DNA of 64,000 nucleotides, taken from the NCBI GenBank assembly GCA_024222295.1, contig JAAEPF010000023.1, forward strand, positions 124,001 to 188,000, read 5' to 3'. Below are positions 16,102 to 26,669 of this stretch, in pieces. Under the pieces are notes generated by a model. The model did no database searches, was not told where the DNA came from, and saw only the letters and a program-made list of their open reading frames with translations. Source of the DNA: Actinomycetes bacterium. Its GTDB lineage: Bacteria; Actinomycetota; Acidimicrobiia; Acidimicrobiales; Microtrichaceae. Each line of letters opens with the position of its first letter. The stretch's first letter is position 1. The position numbers and the translations under genes were made by a program.

Positions 16102-17220
16102 ATGTCTGGAGTCGACAATTCGCCAAGGGCTGCCACGGTGGAGATCGGTGGCGTACCTGTTGGTGACTTGCCGCGCTCGCTGCGACGGCGTGCCGCCGAG
16201 CTGCGCCTCGCCGCCACCCGACCCCGCCGGTCAGCAGCCAAGCTGGCCGTGATCGTCGCCGTTGCCGTGGGGGCAGGGGCCTTGGCAGTGGTGCTCGACA
16301 ACCCGTTGATGTGGGCCGTGTACGCGGTTGTCGCGGGGATCGTGCTCACCTCCCTGTTCGCCGTGGAGCACGAGGCGCTTCACACTTCGCTGTTCGGCCA
16401 TCCCTTCGCGGATCACGTCGTGGGCACCCTTTGCGGTGTGGTCTGCCTAACTCCGTATGCCGCGTACCGCCCGTTTCACTTCGAGCACCACATCCGTACC
16501 CATGTGGAAGGCGACCCCGAGCCGATCGTGGTGGTGCGCGGCCACCTGTCGCACCTCGGCATGGTTGCCTTCGGTGTGCTCGGGCTGGCCGCCATGTTGT
16601 GGGCCCAGTTGCTGTCGATGCTGGTCGGCCGCGGTCCGGCATTCGCGCGCCGCAGTCGACGCCATGCTCTGGAATGGACGAGCCTGGTCGCAGGTCTCGC
16701 GTTGCCGGTGGCGTGCGTGGTCACCGGCTTGTTCGCCGGTTGGCGTTTGCCTCTCTTGCTGTGGGCCGCACCGCTGGCGGTGTTTCTTCCGCTGGCAGGG
16801 TTCGTATCGACCACTGAGCACTATGGGTGCGAGTACGGCCCCGCTCCCGCGGTGCGCACGAGCCGCACGGTGAGGACCAACGCCGCGGCGCGCTGGCTGT
16901 TGTGGAACGCCAACTTCCACACGGCTCACCATGTGCTGCCCGGAGTACCCGCGCACAACCTCGCGACCCTGCACGAACTGATCGAGCCGGACTGCGAGTA
17001 TGTCGCCGACTCGTATGTCGGCTGGCACCTGCAAATGGCCCGGCGCATACGGGCCGGGGACTACGTGGATCCCCCGCCCTGGGATGGCTCCGACGAACCG
17101 GCGGACCTCTCCGATGCCGGCCGCGACGACCGCATGTCCACGAGCACGTCGCGTATGGGTTCCACTGGCACGTCGCGAAGGTCGATGGACCCCGTGGCCC
17201 AGTCGAAGAACTCGGGGTGA
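16102..17220 (+). CDS. second fatty-acid desaturase-family protein
   Basis: The 372-residue protein has histidine boxes HEALH, HFEHH and NFHTAHH, with hydrophobic pairs at about residues 48-85, 150-180 and 195-235. It belongs to the membrane di-iron desaturase/hydroxylase family but differs strongly from the enzyme at 12016-13077. The last 53 residues are Ser/Thr/Arg-rich, low in complexity, and overlap the 3' end of the opposite gene by 160 bp, so the true functional end may be near residue 320. It starts with ATG. The substrate is unknown; context next to an acyltransferase-like protein suggests a modified acyl chain. Confidence 0.88.
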   Translation: MSGVDNSPRAATVEIGGVPVGDLPRSLRRRAAELRLAATRPRRSAAKLAVIVAVAVGAGALAVVLDNPLMWAVYAVVAGIVLTSLFAVEHEALHTSLFGHPFADHVVGTLCGVVCLTPYAAYRPFHFEHHIRTHVEGDPEPIVVVRGHLSHLGMVAFGVLGLAAMLWAQLLSMLVGRGPAFARRSRRHALEWTSLVAGLALPVACVVTGLFAGWRLPLLLWAAPLAVFLPLAGFVSTTEHYGCEYGPAPAVRTSRTVRTNAAARWLLWNANFHTAHHVLPGVPAHNLATLHELIEPDCEYVADSYVGWHLQMARRIRAGDYVDPPPWDGSDEPADLSDAGRDDRMSTSTSRMGSTGTSRRSMDPVAQSKNSG

Positions 17221-17825
17221 AGGCACGAGCGCTGCACCAGGTCGATCAGGCGCGCTCCCATGGGGAAACACTCGCCGCCCATGTACCAGCGACTCGGCCC
17301 GAGTTGTTCGAAGCCGAACGGGTAGCTCGTGTTGAGCAACTCCATCAGCCACCGCTCGCCGACGCCGACCACGCCCGCCGCGTTGCATCGCACCGCGTAC
17401 TGCCACACCTCGCGGTATAGCCACGACGCCACCCCCGTGCGGCGTGCCGCGTCGGGCACGGCGAGCGAGGCGTACTCGAGTACCGGGTCGGGAAAGGGCC
17501 GGTCCTTTTCGAACGATCCGATCTGCAGCTCCTGGTAGTTGCCCAGCGTCACCCTCACGACGCCACGGATCTCGCCGTCGGGTGACGTCACCACCACGAA
17601 CTCCGACATGTCACGCCAGGGGTCGAACTCGGTGACGCGACCCATATCCGAGCGCTTGCAGAACCCCGCTTCGAGGAAGACTTCGTACTCGACCCTCTCT
17701 GCCTCGCCGATCTGGTCGCCGGCGGCCTCGAGGGTCGTCCAGCCCGGTGGCATCTCGGGCGGAGCCACGATCGCGCCCGGCGCCGGGTCACCCGTTGGGT
17801 TCTTTCGGCCAGCCGGGTCCGACAT
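17061..17825 (-). CDS. FeeM-like acyltransferase (GNAT/autoinducer-synthase fold)
   Basis: The 254-residue protein resembles the N-acyl-amino-acid synthase (FeeM) and autoinducer-synthase branch of the GNAT fold: EFVVVTSPDGEIRGVVRVTL, LEYASLAVPDAARRTGVASW and a late SYPFGFEQLGPS. Known relatives join a fatty acyl group to an amino acid or homoserine lactone. Whether this one does so is inference. Its C-terminal 53 residues overlap the convergent desaturase gene and are Ser-rich and probably disordered. It starts with ATG and stands alone on its strand. Confidence 0.65.
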   Translation of the reverse strand: MSDPAGRKNPTGDPAPGAIVAPPEMPPGWTTLEAAGDQIGEAERVEYEVFLEAGFCKRSDMGRVTEFDPWRDMSEFVVVTSPDGEIRGVVRVTLGNYQELQIGSFEKDRPFPDPVLEYASLAVPDAARRTGVASWLYREVWQYAVRCNAAGVVGVGERWLMELLNTSYPFGFEQLGPSRWYMGGECFPMGARLIDLVQRSCLHPEFFDWATGSIDLRDVPVEPIRDVLVDMRSSRPASERSAGSSEPSQGGGST

Positions 17826-17944
17826 GTGCGCGAAACTAGCGCTCCGGTGCTTCAGCGGCCGGGCATCGGACGACGCCCCCTCCGGTCTGGTGGTGATGCG
17901 GGGTCACCCCACCATCTGACGGCACGGGGAGTACGGTCGCTGCG

Positions 17945-18439
17945 GTGGAGCAAGCACGGAGCGCCCCGAACCGACAGGCCTTCGTAACGACTCTCTGGTG
18001 GTGGTTCATCACCCTGTTGGTTCTGGTCATCCTCGATGACCTGACCTTCGGGCCGTTCTTCTGGCTGATCGCACGACTCGCCGGTGCGGTGTGGGCCATG
18101 TTGGCGGTGTACGCGGTCTACATCCCGGTGCAGCTGTTCCTCGTGAGCCGGGGTACCCGCGACGAACCGGGCAGGGTTGCGCACTGGTTCCTGTCGCGGC
18201 TCGACCTCGAACGTCGGTACCGGCAGGTTCAGGACAACGAGTCCAAGGTGCGGTCCCGAGTGGCGGGCGGCGTATCGGCGGTGCTGACCTGCCTGATCAT
18301 CGGTGGGGTTCTGCCGCCGCTGCTCTTGTGGAGACAAGGATTCGAACGTCGCTACGTGATGCAGATAGCCGGTGTTTGCAGCGTTGTCTATGCAACAGAG
18401 TTCGCCTTGCTCCACGGGCTGGTTCCGGCAGTGATCTGA
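17945..18439 (+). CDS. unknown four-helix membrane protein
   Basis: The 164-residue protein has hydrophobic helices at about residues 17-33, 38-65, 105-125 and 138-160, with a charged cytoplasmic-like loop between (RLDLERRYRQVQDNESKVRS). It is not recognised. The start is GTG and the gene is divergent from the FeeM-like gene. A possible explanation is a small channel or anchor, but nothing in the context says which. Confidence 0.65.
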   Translation: MEQARSAPNRQAFVTTLWWWFITLLVLVILDDLTFGPFFWLIARLAGAVWAMLAVYAVYIPVQLFLVSRGTRDEPGRVAHWFLSRLDLERRYRQVQDNESKVRSRVAGGVSAVLTCLIIGGVLPPLLLWRQGFERRYVMQIAGVCSVVYATEFALLHGLVPAVI

Positions 18440-18574
18440 TGTCCCAGACCCCGCTGTTACCAAGGCTTTCCTGCTGTCGTGAGACGTCTGCGCGACCGCT
18501 ATCCCATTTTCTAAACCGCCCAACTGGCATGCCGATCACCGGCGTGGGACAACTCTCTGCGCCCGCACCCTCCG

Positions 18575-21500
18575 ATGAGTCAGACCCCGACGGCAACACC
18601 GAAACTCCATTACAACGGCAGTGCCCAGATGAGGCGTTTCCGCTGGTTCGTCGCGGTCTCGGCAGTCTCCCTCGTGGCCATCGTGGCCCTTCCCGAATCC
18701 GCCGCAGCCAATGCCGCTTTCATCTACTCCGTATTCGGCATCGGTGTGGCCGTCGTACGCTGCTGGACGCTTCGGGGGCCCGTGCGCTTGCCGGCCGTCA
18801 TCATCGCCGTGGCCGGTGTGGCCGTGCTTGCCAGCGGGCTTGTCCGTGACCTGGACAGCGTCGGACGACTCGATGACTACCCATTCCCGTCACCCGCCGA
18901 CGTTCTCGTGGCCCTTGCCACGGTCCTGTTCATCGCCGCCATCTGGATCATCGTGCGCCGCAGAAACCCGTCACTCGGCCTCGACCCGATACTCGACGCG
19001 ATCGTGGGTGCCTGTGCCGCTGCGCTGCTCAACTGGTCGCTGATCCTGCCCTACCTTCAGGACGACTCGTTTCCCGCCAGCGAGCGCGTCGTAACATTCG
19101 GCTTCAGCATCCTGTCATTCATCCTGATGATGCTGGCAGTGCTTGCACTGGTGGCCGGCTCGTTGCCCACCACCAGCAACCGTCTGCTCGCCGCCGCGCT
19201 CGTGGCCAGCTTCGCCGTGGACGTGGCCGCCAACCAGGTGGTTGCAGGCAGGATCGAGCCCAACTTGCTCGTTCCGATGACCATGCTCGTGCTCGTGCTC
19301 GGCGGCGCCGGTCTCATGCACCCCTCGGTCAAGAGCCTGCTCGACCGCCCTGCCGGTGCAGGCATGGTCAGACGCCTCAGCAACCGACGCATCGCAGTGC
19401 TCACATTCGCGCTGGTGACCCCACCTGCGGTGCTCGTGTGGCAGGTGATCGTGGGTGGAACCGGGCTACGACTGCTTCTGCCTGCCATCGGCGCGATCAC
19501 GCTCGTGCCGCTGGTCCTCGTGCGCCTCGGACGCCTTGTGCGCCAGAACGAGGCCCTTGCCGCACAGGAAGCAACCCTGCGCACAGTTGGTGAGCGATTC
19601 GTAGTCGCTGAACGCGAGCTCGACGTGGTCATGGCGGTGCGTGCCGGCCTGGATCAGCTCTTTGGCGAAGAGCTCATCGAAGGTGAGCTCGTGCTCTCCC
19701 CGATGGAGGAGACCAGCCGCTACCGCAACCCGCTGCGCCCCGCGATCCAGCCTGCTTTGCGGGCCCTTCAAGCAGAGATCGAGTCGATCGACGGTCCTGT
19801 GAACGGCGAGTTCCATTCCCTCGAGTCAGTCGGCCATACCGGTTGCTGGCAGGCCGGCTTGATCGTCGTGCAGGGCGAGGTCAGGGGGGCGATCCTGGCC
19901 GCTACGGAGACAGAGATGACCGAAGAGCACCGCAATGCGCTCTCGGCACTGTGTCGTCAGGGAGCCGTCGCGTTCCGTGCGGTGGAACAGACCGAACGGA
20001 CCGTGCGCGAGCGGTCCGAAGCGCGGTTCGCCTCCCTCATCGAGAACTCGTCGGACATCGTCGCCATCCTCGACGAAGGTGAGCACCTCGCATATGCATC
20101 GCCGGTTGCCGAACGGCTTCTCGGTCGTGAGCCGGACCCTGGCGCAGTCTTCGACCTCGAAGAGCTCGTGCACCCCGAAGACCTCGGGGCCGCACGCAGC
20201 CTTCTCGACGATGCTCGGTTCAGCGCCCGCTCCACCGGAGAAGTGCGGCTCCGCCACGCAAACGGTGACTACCACTGGTTCGAAGTCATCGTCGCCGACC
20301 TCGTGACCGATCCGAACGTCGGCGGACTGCTGCTGAACGCCCGTGCCATCGACGACCGCAAGACCGCCGAGGAGCAGCTGCTGCTCTCCGAGGCCCGCTT
20401 CAAGTCGCTGGTACAGCACTCGAGTGACCTCCTTGTCGTGGTCGACCCCCACGACAAGGTCACCTACGCGAGCCCCTCGGCCGAGAAGATGGTGAACGAG
20501 AGCCACGGAGGGCTGGTCGGGCGCCACCTGGCCAGCGTGTTTCGCGGTAGCGAGGTGGACTGGCGTGCCGCCCTGCGCTCCGGAGCCGGTGACGACTCGC
20601 CGACTTCGATCGAGTTCGGCTTCACAGATGCCGATGGCGACTGGCTGACACTCGAGGCGCTGGTGACCGACTTGCGGGCCGACCCGGCTGTGGGTGGATT
20701 CGTGCTCAACGCGCGCGACATCACAGAGCGCAAGTCGATGATGCGCCACCTGCGCCATCAGGCCACCCACGACAGCCTCACCGGTCTGGCAAACCGCGTG
20801 CTCGTGGTCGAGGAGCTCGACAACATGCTGTCGCACAACGCGGGCAACAGCTCAGTCGCCGCGATCTGCATCGACCTGGACGACTTCCGCGACATCAACG
20901 ACAGCCTCGGCCAGGGAACCGGAGACCAGGTCCTGCAGGGGGTTGCGGAACGGCTGCGCTCCGCACTCGAGTTCGGTGACCAGGCAGCCCGCATCGGTGC
21001 CGACGAATTCGCAGTGATCGTCGAACGGGCGCACGGCGAGGAGATCGTGCTTGAGATTGCGCAGCAGATCCTCGAGCAGATTGCAGAGCCGCTCAGCATC
21101 GATGGCCGCCGACTCACGCTGTCGGCCTCGGCGGGCATCGCAGTCGACCACGACCGCGGTCTCGTCGGTGAGGGCCTGCTGCGCAACTCCATCACGGCCA
21201 TGCATCAGGCGAAGCGCGACGGCCGTTCCCAGGTGGTCCGCTTCGAGCGGTCCATGCGTACGGCGTCCTCCGATCGTCTCGAGCTGCGAGCCGACCTTGC
21301 CCGCGCCATTGGAACCGAACAACTCGTGGTCTTCTACCAACCGATCGTGGACCTGGAGGACGGCAGCATGCTCGGCGCAGAGGCCCTGGTGCGCTGGGAC
21401 CATCCTGAACGGGGCAGGCTGAGTCCGGCAATGTTTGTCCCGATCGCCGAAGATGCCGGCCTCATCGAAGGACTCGATGCCCAGGTGCGCCGCCAGGCCT

Positions 21501-22060
21501 GCGAGGACCTCGCGTCGTGGCGTGCCGAGGTGCCCGGGGCGACCGACCTGTACGTCACCACCAACCTCTCGGTCCAGGAGCTGCACTCAGACCACTTGCT
21601 GTCGTCGGTGCTCCGCGACCTCCGCGAGACCGGCCTCCCGCCCGACCGCCTGCTGCTGGAGGTGACCGAGTCGAACCTGCTGGACGACAGTGACCTCGTG
21701 CGCCAGCACATGGCCTCACTACGTGCCAACGGCATCAAGATCGGCATCGACGACTTCGGCACCGGCTACTCGAGCCTTGGCTACATCCACCGCTTCGAGT
21801 TCGACCTGCTCAAGATTGACCGGTCGTTCGTGGTCGGTCTCGCACGGGCAACCAACCAGCGGATCGTGTCGGCGGTGCTCGACCTCGCATCCGACCTCGG
21901 CGCCAACGTCGTGGCCGAAGGAATCGAGACCCCATCGCAGGAACAGCAGCTGCTCGACCTCGGATGCCGCCGTGGGCAGGGATACCTCTACTCCCGACCA
22001 GTGCCTGCCGCCCAGTTCCGTCGGCTCCTCACATCGACCGAGAGCCTCCAGTCGCACTAG
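18575..22060 (+). CDS. membrane PAS-PAS-GGDEF-EAL protein with a GADEF motif
   Basis: The 1161-residue protein begins with eight to ten membrane helices (about residues 12-320), followed by a GAF-like stretch (about 340-480), two PAS domains (about 490-600 and 615-730), a GGDEF domain and an EAL domain. The GGDEF signature reads IGADEF (808-812), so cyclase activity is doubtful and the domain may instead bind GTP as a regulator. The EAL half looks active: AEALVRW (EAL 936-938), TNLSVQEL, EVTESN, DDFGTGYSS, KIDRSF and AEGIE. The protein is therefore likely a membrane-linked c-di-GMP phosphodiesterase. It starts at ATG 18575. Confidence 0.92.
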   Translation: MSQTPTATPKLHYNGSAQMRRFRWFVAVSAVSLVAIVALPESAAANAAFIYSVFGIGVAVVRCWTLRGPVRLPAVIIAVAGVAVLASGLVRDLDSVGRLDDYPFPSPADVLVALATVLFIAAIWIIVRRRNPSLGLDPILDAIVGACAAALLNWSLILPYLQDDSFPASERVVTFGFSILSFILMMLAVLALVAGSLPTTSNRLLAAALVASFAVDVAANQVVAGRIEPNLLVPMTMLVLVLGGAGLMHPSVKSLLDRPAGAGMVRRLSNRRIAVLTFALVTPPAVLVWQVIVGGTGLRLLLPAIGAITLVPLVLVRLGRLVRQNEALAAQEATLRTVGERFVVAERELDVVMAVRAGLDQLFGEELIEGELVLSPMEETSRYRNPLRPAIQPALRALQAEIESIDGPVNGEFHSLESVGHTGCWQAGLIVVQGEVRGAILAATETEMTEEHRNALSALCRQGAVAFRAVEQTERTVRERSEARFASLIENSSDIVAILDEGEHLAYASPVAERLLGREPDPGAVFDLEELVHPEDLGAARSLLDDARFSARSTGEVRLRHANGDYHWFEVIVADLVTDPNVGGLLLNARAIDDRKTAEEQLLLSEARFKSLVQHSSDLLVVVDPHDKVTYASPSAEKMVNESHGGLVGRHLASVFRGSEVDWRAALRSGAGDDSPTSIEFGFTDADGDWLTLEALVTDLRADPAVGGFVLNARDITERKSMMRHLRHQATHDSLTGLANRVLVVEELDNMLSHNAGNSSVAAICIDLDDFRDINDSLGQGTGDQVLQGVAERLRSALEFGDQAARIGADEFAVIVERAHGEEIVLEIAQQILEQIAEPLSIDGRRLTLSASAGIAVDHDRGLVGEGLLRNSITAMHQAKRDGRSQVVRFERSMRTASSDRLELRADLARAIGTEQLVVFYQPIVDLEDGSMLGAEALVRWDHPERGRLSPAMFVPIAEDAGLIEGLDAQVRRQACEDLASWRAEVPGATDLYVTTNLSVQELHSDHLLSSVLRDLRETGLPPDRLLLEVTESNLLDDSDLVRQHMASLRANGIKIGIDDFGTGYSSLGYIHRFEFDLLKIDRSFVVGLARATNQRIVSAVLDLASDLGANVVAEGIETPSQEQQLLDLGCRRGQGYLYSRPVPAAQFRRLLTSTESLQSH

Positions 22061-22329
22061 CACGCGGGCAGGAGAGAGCCGTACCGTCGCCGCAGAACGC
22101 GCCGGTGGAACCACCGGTCGGCCAGCCGCATCCGCAACAGCAGCTCCCAGGTGCGCGCGTCGGAGCGATAGTGCTTCCGCACCTCAGCGGGGTGGAGGCT
22201 CTCACCCAGCCGCTCGTCGCCAGCAACGAGCACAGCACCAACCCATCGCTGAAGCCGTTCCTTGTAGAGGTTCGCCGCCAGGTCCATGACTACGCCCCGC
22301 GCCGAGTGGTATTGCGTCGCAGCGTTCAT
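22057..22329 (-). CDS. small unknown basic protein
   Basis: A 90-residue helical, Arg/Leu-rich product (NLYKERLQRWVGAVLVAG, then WELLLRMRLADRWFHRRVLR). Third codon positions are strongly GC-biased on this strand, as expected for a real gene, and it fills the only gap of over 300 bp in this area. No family is recognised. It overlaps the end of the large c-di-GMP protein gene by four bases, tail to tail. It could also be a chance open frame. Confidence 0.5.
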   Translation of the reverse strand: MNAATQYHSARGVVMDLAANLYKERLQRWVGAVLVAGDERLGESLHPAEVRKHYRSDARTWELLLRMRLADRWFHRRVLRRRYGSLLPAC

Positions 22330-22467
22330 CGGCGGCCCGATGGCGGCGCCGGTCGGCCGTTTGCGCCCACCTGCGCTTGGTAGGGCTCTCAGGCGCTCAA
22401 GTACCCTCGCTGGCAGGGCAGCGACGCTGCCCGCAGCCCGCCCCCCGGGCCGACGACGGAGGTGACC

Positions 22468-24381
22468 GTGGCCGCATCGGCCGAGTCGACTTTCGCCGGC
22501 GAGTTCCAGCCGGCGAGCGAGCAGGACTGGCGTGAGGCAGTCGAACGCGTGCTTAAGGGAGCACCCTTCGACCGGCTCGTGTCGCGAACGTCCGATGGCA
22601 TCGAGGTACAGCCCCTGTTCACCGATGGGCCCGACGATGCGGCCACCGGTGCTCCCGGCGCGCAGCCGTTCACCCGGGGCTTCACCGCCATCCAGCGGCC
22701 CGACGGTGCATGGGACCTACGAGCTCCCATCGGCTCCGGCGACGCCGTGGTCGACAACGCCACCGCACTGCGCGAGCTGATGCGAGGGGCAACGTCGCTT
22801 GTGCTCTCCGGTGGAGCCATGCACGACAAGCAGACCATGTCGAGCGTGCTCGACGGTGTGATGCTCGACCTCGCACCGGTGGTTCTCGCCCCCGGCGCCG
22901 CCTTCATCACCACCGCCGAGTGGCTGATGGAGATCTGGCAGGACAATTCGGTCGCCGACGACAAGGCGCTCGGTGCATTCGGGGCCGATCCGATCGGCAC
23001 CCTCGCAGCAACTGGCGAACTGCCCCAGGGAGTGGACCGGGCGCTGGCAGACATGGCCGGCCTCGCTTCGATGACCGCGGCCAGGTACCCAGGTGTGCGG
23101 GCGATCACGGTCGACGCCACGCCATACAGCGAGGCAGGCGCCACAGAAGGCACCGAACTGGCAGCGATGCTGGCCACGGCGGTCGCGTACCTGCGGGCCC
23201 TCGAGCGTACGGACATGTCTGCGGCGGATGCCGGCGGACAGATCGAGGTGACCCTCGGAGCGGATCCCGACTTCTTCACCACGATTGCCAAACTCCGTGC
23301 CGCGCGGAGGGTCTGGGCGGCAATGGCCACCGCGTGCGGTGTTGACCCCGCGCAAAACCCACCACGGTTCGTTGCGCGCACCCTTCACCGTGCGATGAGC
23401 AGCCGCGATCCGTGGGTCAACATGCTGCGGGTCACCTCGGCTGCCTTTGCGGCCGTACTCGGCGGAGCAGACAGCGTGACCACCCTGTCCTTCGACTCCG
23501 AACTCGGTGAACCCGGCGAGCTCGGGCGGCGCATGGCGCGCAACACCCAGCTCCTGCTCGGCGAGGAGTCCGGCATCGGTGCCGTGATCGACCCGGCCGG
23601 CGGATCCTGGTACGTGGAGTCGCTCACCGAGCAGCTCGCGGCCGAAGCATGGAGCCAGTTCCGCACCATCGAGGCAGCGGGTGGCCTGCCGGCGGCCCTC
23701 CTCGACGGCACCCTCGCCGCCCGCATCGGCCAGGCCCGCGACAAGCACTTGTCGGCGGTGGCGACCCGCAAGGCACCGATCACCGGTGTTTCCGAGTTCC
23801 CGCTCATCGACGAGGAACTCCCACAAACCGCACCGACCAGCGCTGCCCGACCTGTGCAGGTGGATGCCGGCGGGTCGGCGACGCGCTGTGAACCACTGCA
23901 GCCAGTTCGCTGGGCCGAACAGTTCGAAGCGCTCCGCGACGCCGCCGACGCCGCAGCGGCGTCCGGGGGTAATCCGAGAGTGTTCCTTGCCAACCTCGGC
24001 AGCGTCGCGACCCACACCGCACGCGCCACGTGGGCCAAGAACTTCTTCGAAGCCGGCGGCATCGAGGCAGTCACCTCCGCCGCCGGAGCCAGCACGGGTT
24101 TCGATGACGACGAACTCCTGGCAGCTGACTTCGCCGGCTCGGGCGCGTCGATCGCATGCATCTGCTCATCTGACGAGGTGTACGCGCAGCGGGGCGCCGA
24201 AGCAGCCGCTGCCCTCGGTGGTGCCAAGCGTGTGTACATGGCCGGCAAGCCGGGCGAAGGGCGCGAGCAGCTCGAAGCGGCCGGGGTGGATCAGTTCATA
24301 CACGTCGGAGTAGATGTGCTCGCAGTGCTGCGAGCCGCACACCAACTGCTCGGAATCAGCCAGTCGGAGGAGGGCCGATGA
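22468..24381 (+). CDS. mutA: methylmalonyl-CoA mutase small subunit
   Basis: MutA is the non-catalytic beta subunit of the heterodimeric, adenosylcobalamin-dependent mutase that interconverts methylmalonyl-CoA and succinyl-CoA. The 637-residue chain keeps the mutase barrel (for example [20 protein letters not shown] and [19 protein letters not shown]). It has a degenerate B12 domain in which the ligand motif is lost ([18 protein letters not shown] instead of DxHxxG). The start GTG 22468 is preferred because GGAGGTGA (22458-22465) lies just before it; GTG 22462 would overlap that site. Its stop overlaps the mutB start (ATGA), so the two are co-translated. Confidence 0.95.
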   Translation: MAASAESTFAGEFQPASEQDWREAVERVLKGAPFDRLVSRTSDGIEVQPLFTDGPDDAATGAPGAQPFTRGFTAIQRPDGAWDLRAPIGSGDAVVDNATALRELMRGATSLVLSGGAMHDKQTMSSVLDGVMLDLAPVVLAPGAAFITTAEWLMEIWQDNSVADDKALGAFGADPIGTLAATGELPQGVDRALADMAGLASMTAARYPGVRAITVDATPYSEAGATEGTELAAMLATAVAYLRALERTDMSAADAGGQIEVTLGADPDFFTTIAKLRAARRVWAAMATACGVDPAQNPPRFVARTLHRAMSSRDPWVNMLRVTSAAFAAVLGGADSVTTLSFDSELGEPGELGRRMARNTQLLLGEESGIGAVIDPAGGSWYVESLTEQLAAEAWSQFRTIEAAGGLPAALLDGTLAARIGQARDKHLSAVATRKAPITGVSEFPLIDEELPQTAPTSAARPVQVDAGGSATRCEPLQPVRWAEQFEALRDAADAAAASGGNPRVFLANLGSVATHTARATWAKNFFEAGGIEAVTSAAGASTGFDDDELLAADFAGSGASIACICSSDEVYAQRGAEAAAALGGAKRVYMAGKPGEGREQLEAAGVDQFIHVGVDVLAVLRAAHQLLGISQSEEGR

Positions 24382-26528
24382 GCGACCTGTCCGTACCCGA
24401 CTTCACTTCCATGGACCTGCCGTCCGCGGCGCCCGGCGCCGCACCACCCGTGCAGGGAGAGGGAACCGACCTGCCCGAGGGCATCCACGTCGACCCGTCC
24501 TACGACTCGGCATCCCGCAAGGGCCTCGACTTCCTCGGCACCTATCCGGGTCTGGCGCCATTCGTGCGCGGGCCTTACCCCACCATGTACGTCAACCAGC
24601 CGTGGACGATCCGTCAGTACGCCGGGTTCTCCACCGCAGAGGACTCCAACGCCTTCTACCGGCGCAACCTCGCTGCCGGCCAGAAGGGCCTGTCTGTCGC
24701 GTTCGACCTGCCCACCCACCGCGGGTATGACTCGGACAATCCACGGGTCGCTGGTGACGTGGGTATGGCCGGTGTGGCGATCGACTCCATCTACGACATG
24801 CGGGTGCTCTTCGACGGGATCCCGCTCGACAAGATGTCGGTGTCGATGACCATGAACGGTGCTGTGTTGCCGGTGCTCGCCCTCTATGTGGTGGCTGCCG
24901 AAGAGCAGGGGGTGAAGCCGGAGCAGCTCGCAGGGACCATCCAGAACGACATCCTCAAGGAGTTCATGGTCCGCAACACCTACATCTACCCGCCGTCGCC
25001 GTCGATGAAGATCATCGCCGACATCTTCAGCTTCACTTCGGCCAACATGGGCCGCTTCAATTCGATCTCCATCTCCGGCTACCACATGCAGGAAGCTGGA
25101 GCGACGGCCGACCTGGAGCTGGCCTACACGCTCGCCGACGGCCTCGAGTACGTGGGCGCCGGCATCGACGCCGGAATGGACGTGGACGCCTTCGCCCCGC
25201 GGCTGTCCTTCTTCTGGGCGATCGGGATGAACTTCTTCACCGAGATCGCAAAGATGCGCGCCGCCCGACTGCTCTGGGCGAAACTCATGAAGGAGCGCTT
25301 CGACCCGCAGAACCCGAAGTCGCTCAGCCTGCGAACCCACTCGCAGACGTCGGGCTGGTCGCTCACCGCGCAGGATGTCTTCAACAACGTGATGCGCACC
25401 TGCATCGAGGCGATGGCCGCCACCCAGGGCCACACCCAGAGCCTCCACACCAACGCGCTCGACGAGGCCCTCGCACTGCCCACCGACTTCTCCGCACGGA
25501 TCGCCCGCAACACCCAGCTGTTCCTCCAGCAGGAATCGGGCACAACCAAGGTGATCGATCCTTGGGGCGGCAGCTACTACGTCGAGAAGCTCACCGCAGA
25601 GATCGCGGGCAAGGCGCTCGCCCTCATCGAGGAGGTCGACGAACTCGGCGGCATGGCCAAGGCCATCGAGGCGGGCATCCCGAAGCTCCGTATCGAGGAA
25701 GCGGCGGCGCGCACCCAGGCGCGCATCGACTCGGGCCGCCAGCCCGTCATCGGGGTCAACAAGTACCAGCTGGATGTCAACGAGGACATCGACGTGCTCA
25801 AGGTCGACAACTCGGCGGTGCGGGCCGGCCAGGTCGCCAAGCTGGAGCGTCTTCGCTCCGAGCGCGATGCCGACTCCGTGGAGCAGGCACTTGAGGCACT
25901 CACCAACTGCGCTGATGGCCGCGGCGGAAACCTGCTCGAGCTCGCCATCGACGCCGCCCGCCAGAAGGCGACGGTCGGTGAGATCTCGGACGCCCTCGAG
26001 AAGGTCTACGGTCGCCACCGAGCCGACATCCGCTCTATCTCGGGCGTGTACCGCCAGGAACTCGACGAATCCGGAGGGGTCGTGGACGATGTTCGCGCAA
26101 TGGTCGACGAGTTCGAGGCCGTCGAGGGCCGCCGCCCGAGGATCCTGCTGGCCAAGATGGGCCAGGACGGTCACGACCGCGGCCAGAAGGTGGTCGCCAC
26201 AGGCATGGCCGACCTCGGCTGGGATGTCGACATCGGCCCGTTGTTCCAGACACCGGCCGAAGCGGCCCGTCAGGCCGTCGAGGCCGACGTGCACGTGGTC
26301 GCCGCTTCATCTCTTGCGGCCGGGCACCTCACCCTCGTGCCCGAGCTCAGGTCAGCGCTCGAGGAATTCGGTCGGCCCGACATCATGATCGTGGTCGGTG
26401 GCGTGGTTCCTCCCCAGGACTACGACGAGCTCTACGCTGCCGGCGCGGAGGCGATCTTCCCGCCGGGCTCCGTCATCGCCGAGTCCGCCAAGGAGCTGCT
26501 CGCCAAGCTCGCAGCCAGGCGCGACTGA
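24378..26528 (+). CDS. mutB: methylmalonyl-CoA mutase large subunit
   Basis: MutB is the catalytic alpha subunit, 716 residues. The barrel domain shows [20 protein letters not shown] and [17 protein letters not shown], which match the methylmalonyl-CoA branch (the YAG of substrate recognition). The C-terminal B12-binding domain carries MGQDGHDRG with the cobalt-ligand histidine at residue 599, followed by the conserved ASSLAAGH and [11 protein letters not shown]. With mutA it routes propionyl-CoA carbon from odd-chain lipids, cholesterol or branched amino acids into the TCA cycle. The repair GTPase MeaB is encoded 19 kb away. Confidence 0.97.
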   Translation: MSDLSVPDFTSMDLPSAAPGAAPPVQGEGTDLPEGIHVDPSYDSASRKGLDFLGTYPGLAPFVRGPYPTMYVNQPWTIRQYAGFSTAEDSNAFYRRNLAAGQKGLSVAFDLPTHRGYDSDNPRVAGDVGMAGVAIDSIYDMRVLFDGIPLDKMSVSMTMNGAVLPVLALYVVAAEEQGVKPEQLAGTIQNDILKEFMVRNTYIYPPSPSMKIIADIFSFTSANMGRFNSISISGYHMQEAGATADLELAYTLADGLEYVGAGIDAGMDVDAFAPRLSFFWAIGMNFFTEIAKMRAARLLWAKLMKERFDPQNPKSLSLRTHSQTSGWSLTAQDVFNNVMRTCIEAMAATQGHTQSLHTNALDEALALPTDFSARIARNTQLFLQQESGTTKVIDPWGGSYYVEKLTAEIAGKALALIEEVDELGGMAKAIEAGIPKLRIEEAAARTQARIDSGRQPVIGVNKYQLDVNEDIDVLKVDNSAVRAGQVAKLERLRSERDADSVEQALEALTNCADGRGGNLLELAIDAARQKATVGEISDALEKVYGRHRADIRSISGVYRQELDESGGVVDDVRAMVDEFEAVEGRRPRILLAKMGQDGHDRGQKVVATGMADLGWDVDIGPLFQTPAEAARQAVEADVHVVAASSLAAGHLTLVPELRSALEEFGRPDIMIVVGGVVPPQDYDELYAAGAEAIFPPGSVIAESAKELLAKLAARRD

Positions 26529-26669
26529 CGGTCCACGGCTGCACGGGAGCCGCGTGTCGGATCCCACAGGCACGCTCGATCACAGGCTGCTGCACAACCC
26601 GGGCCCCTGCAGGGGTGCTCATCGGCCCGCCGCCGGCCCCGGCCTGGCGAGGGTCGAGCGGCCGAGCAG

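Noticed and set aside
18440-18574. Possible riboswitch (c-di-GMP type) before the PAS-GGDEF-EAL gene
   Set aside because: No GEMM-like core or strong stem set was seen in the 135-bp gap.
26604-26615. Perfect 12-bp palindrome CCCCTGCAGGGG between mutB and the SDR gene
   Set aside because: Short palindromes of this kind are expected in GC-rich DNA, and no second copy or structure supports a function.
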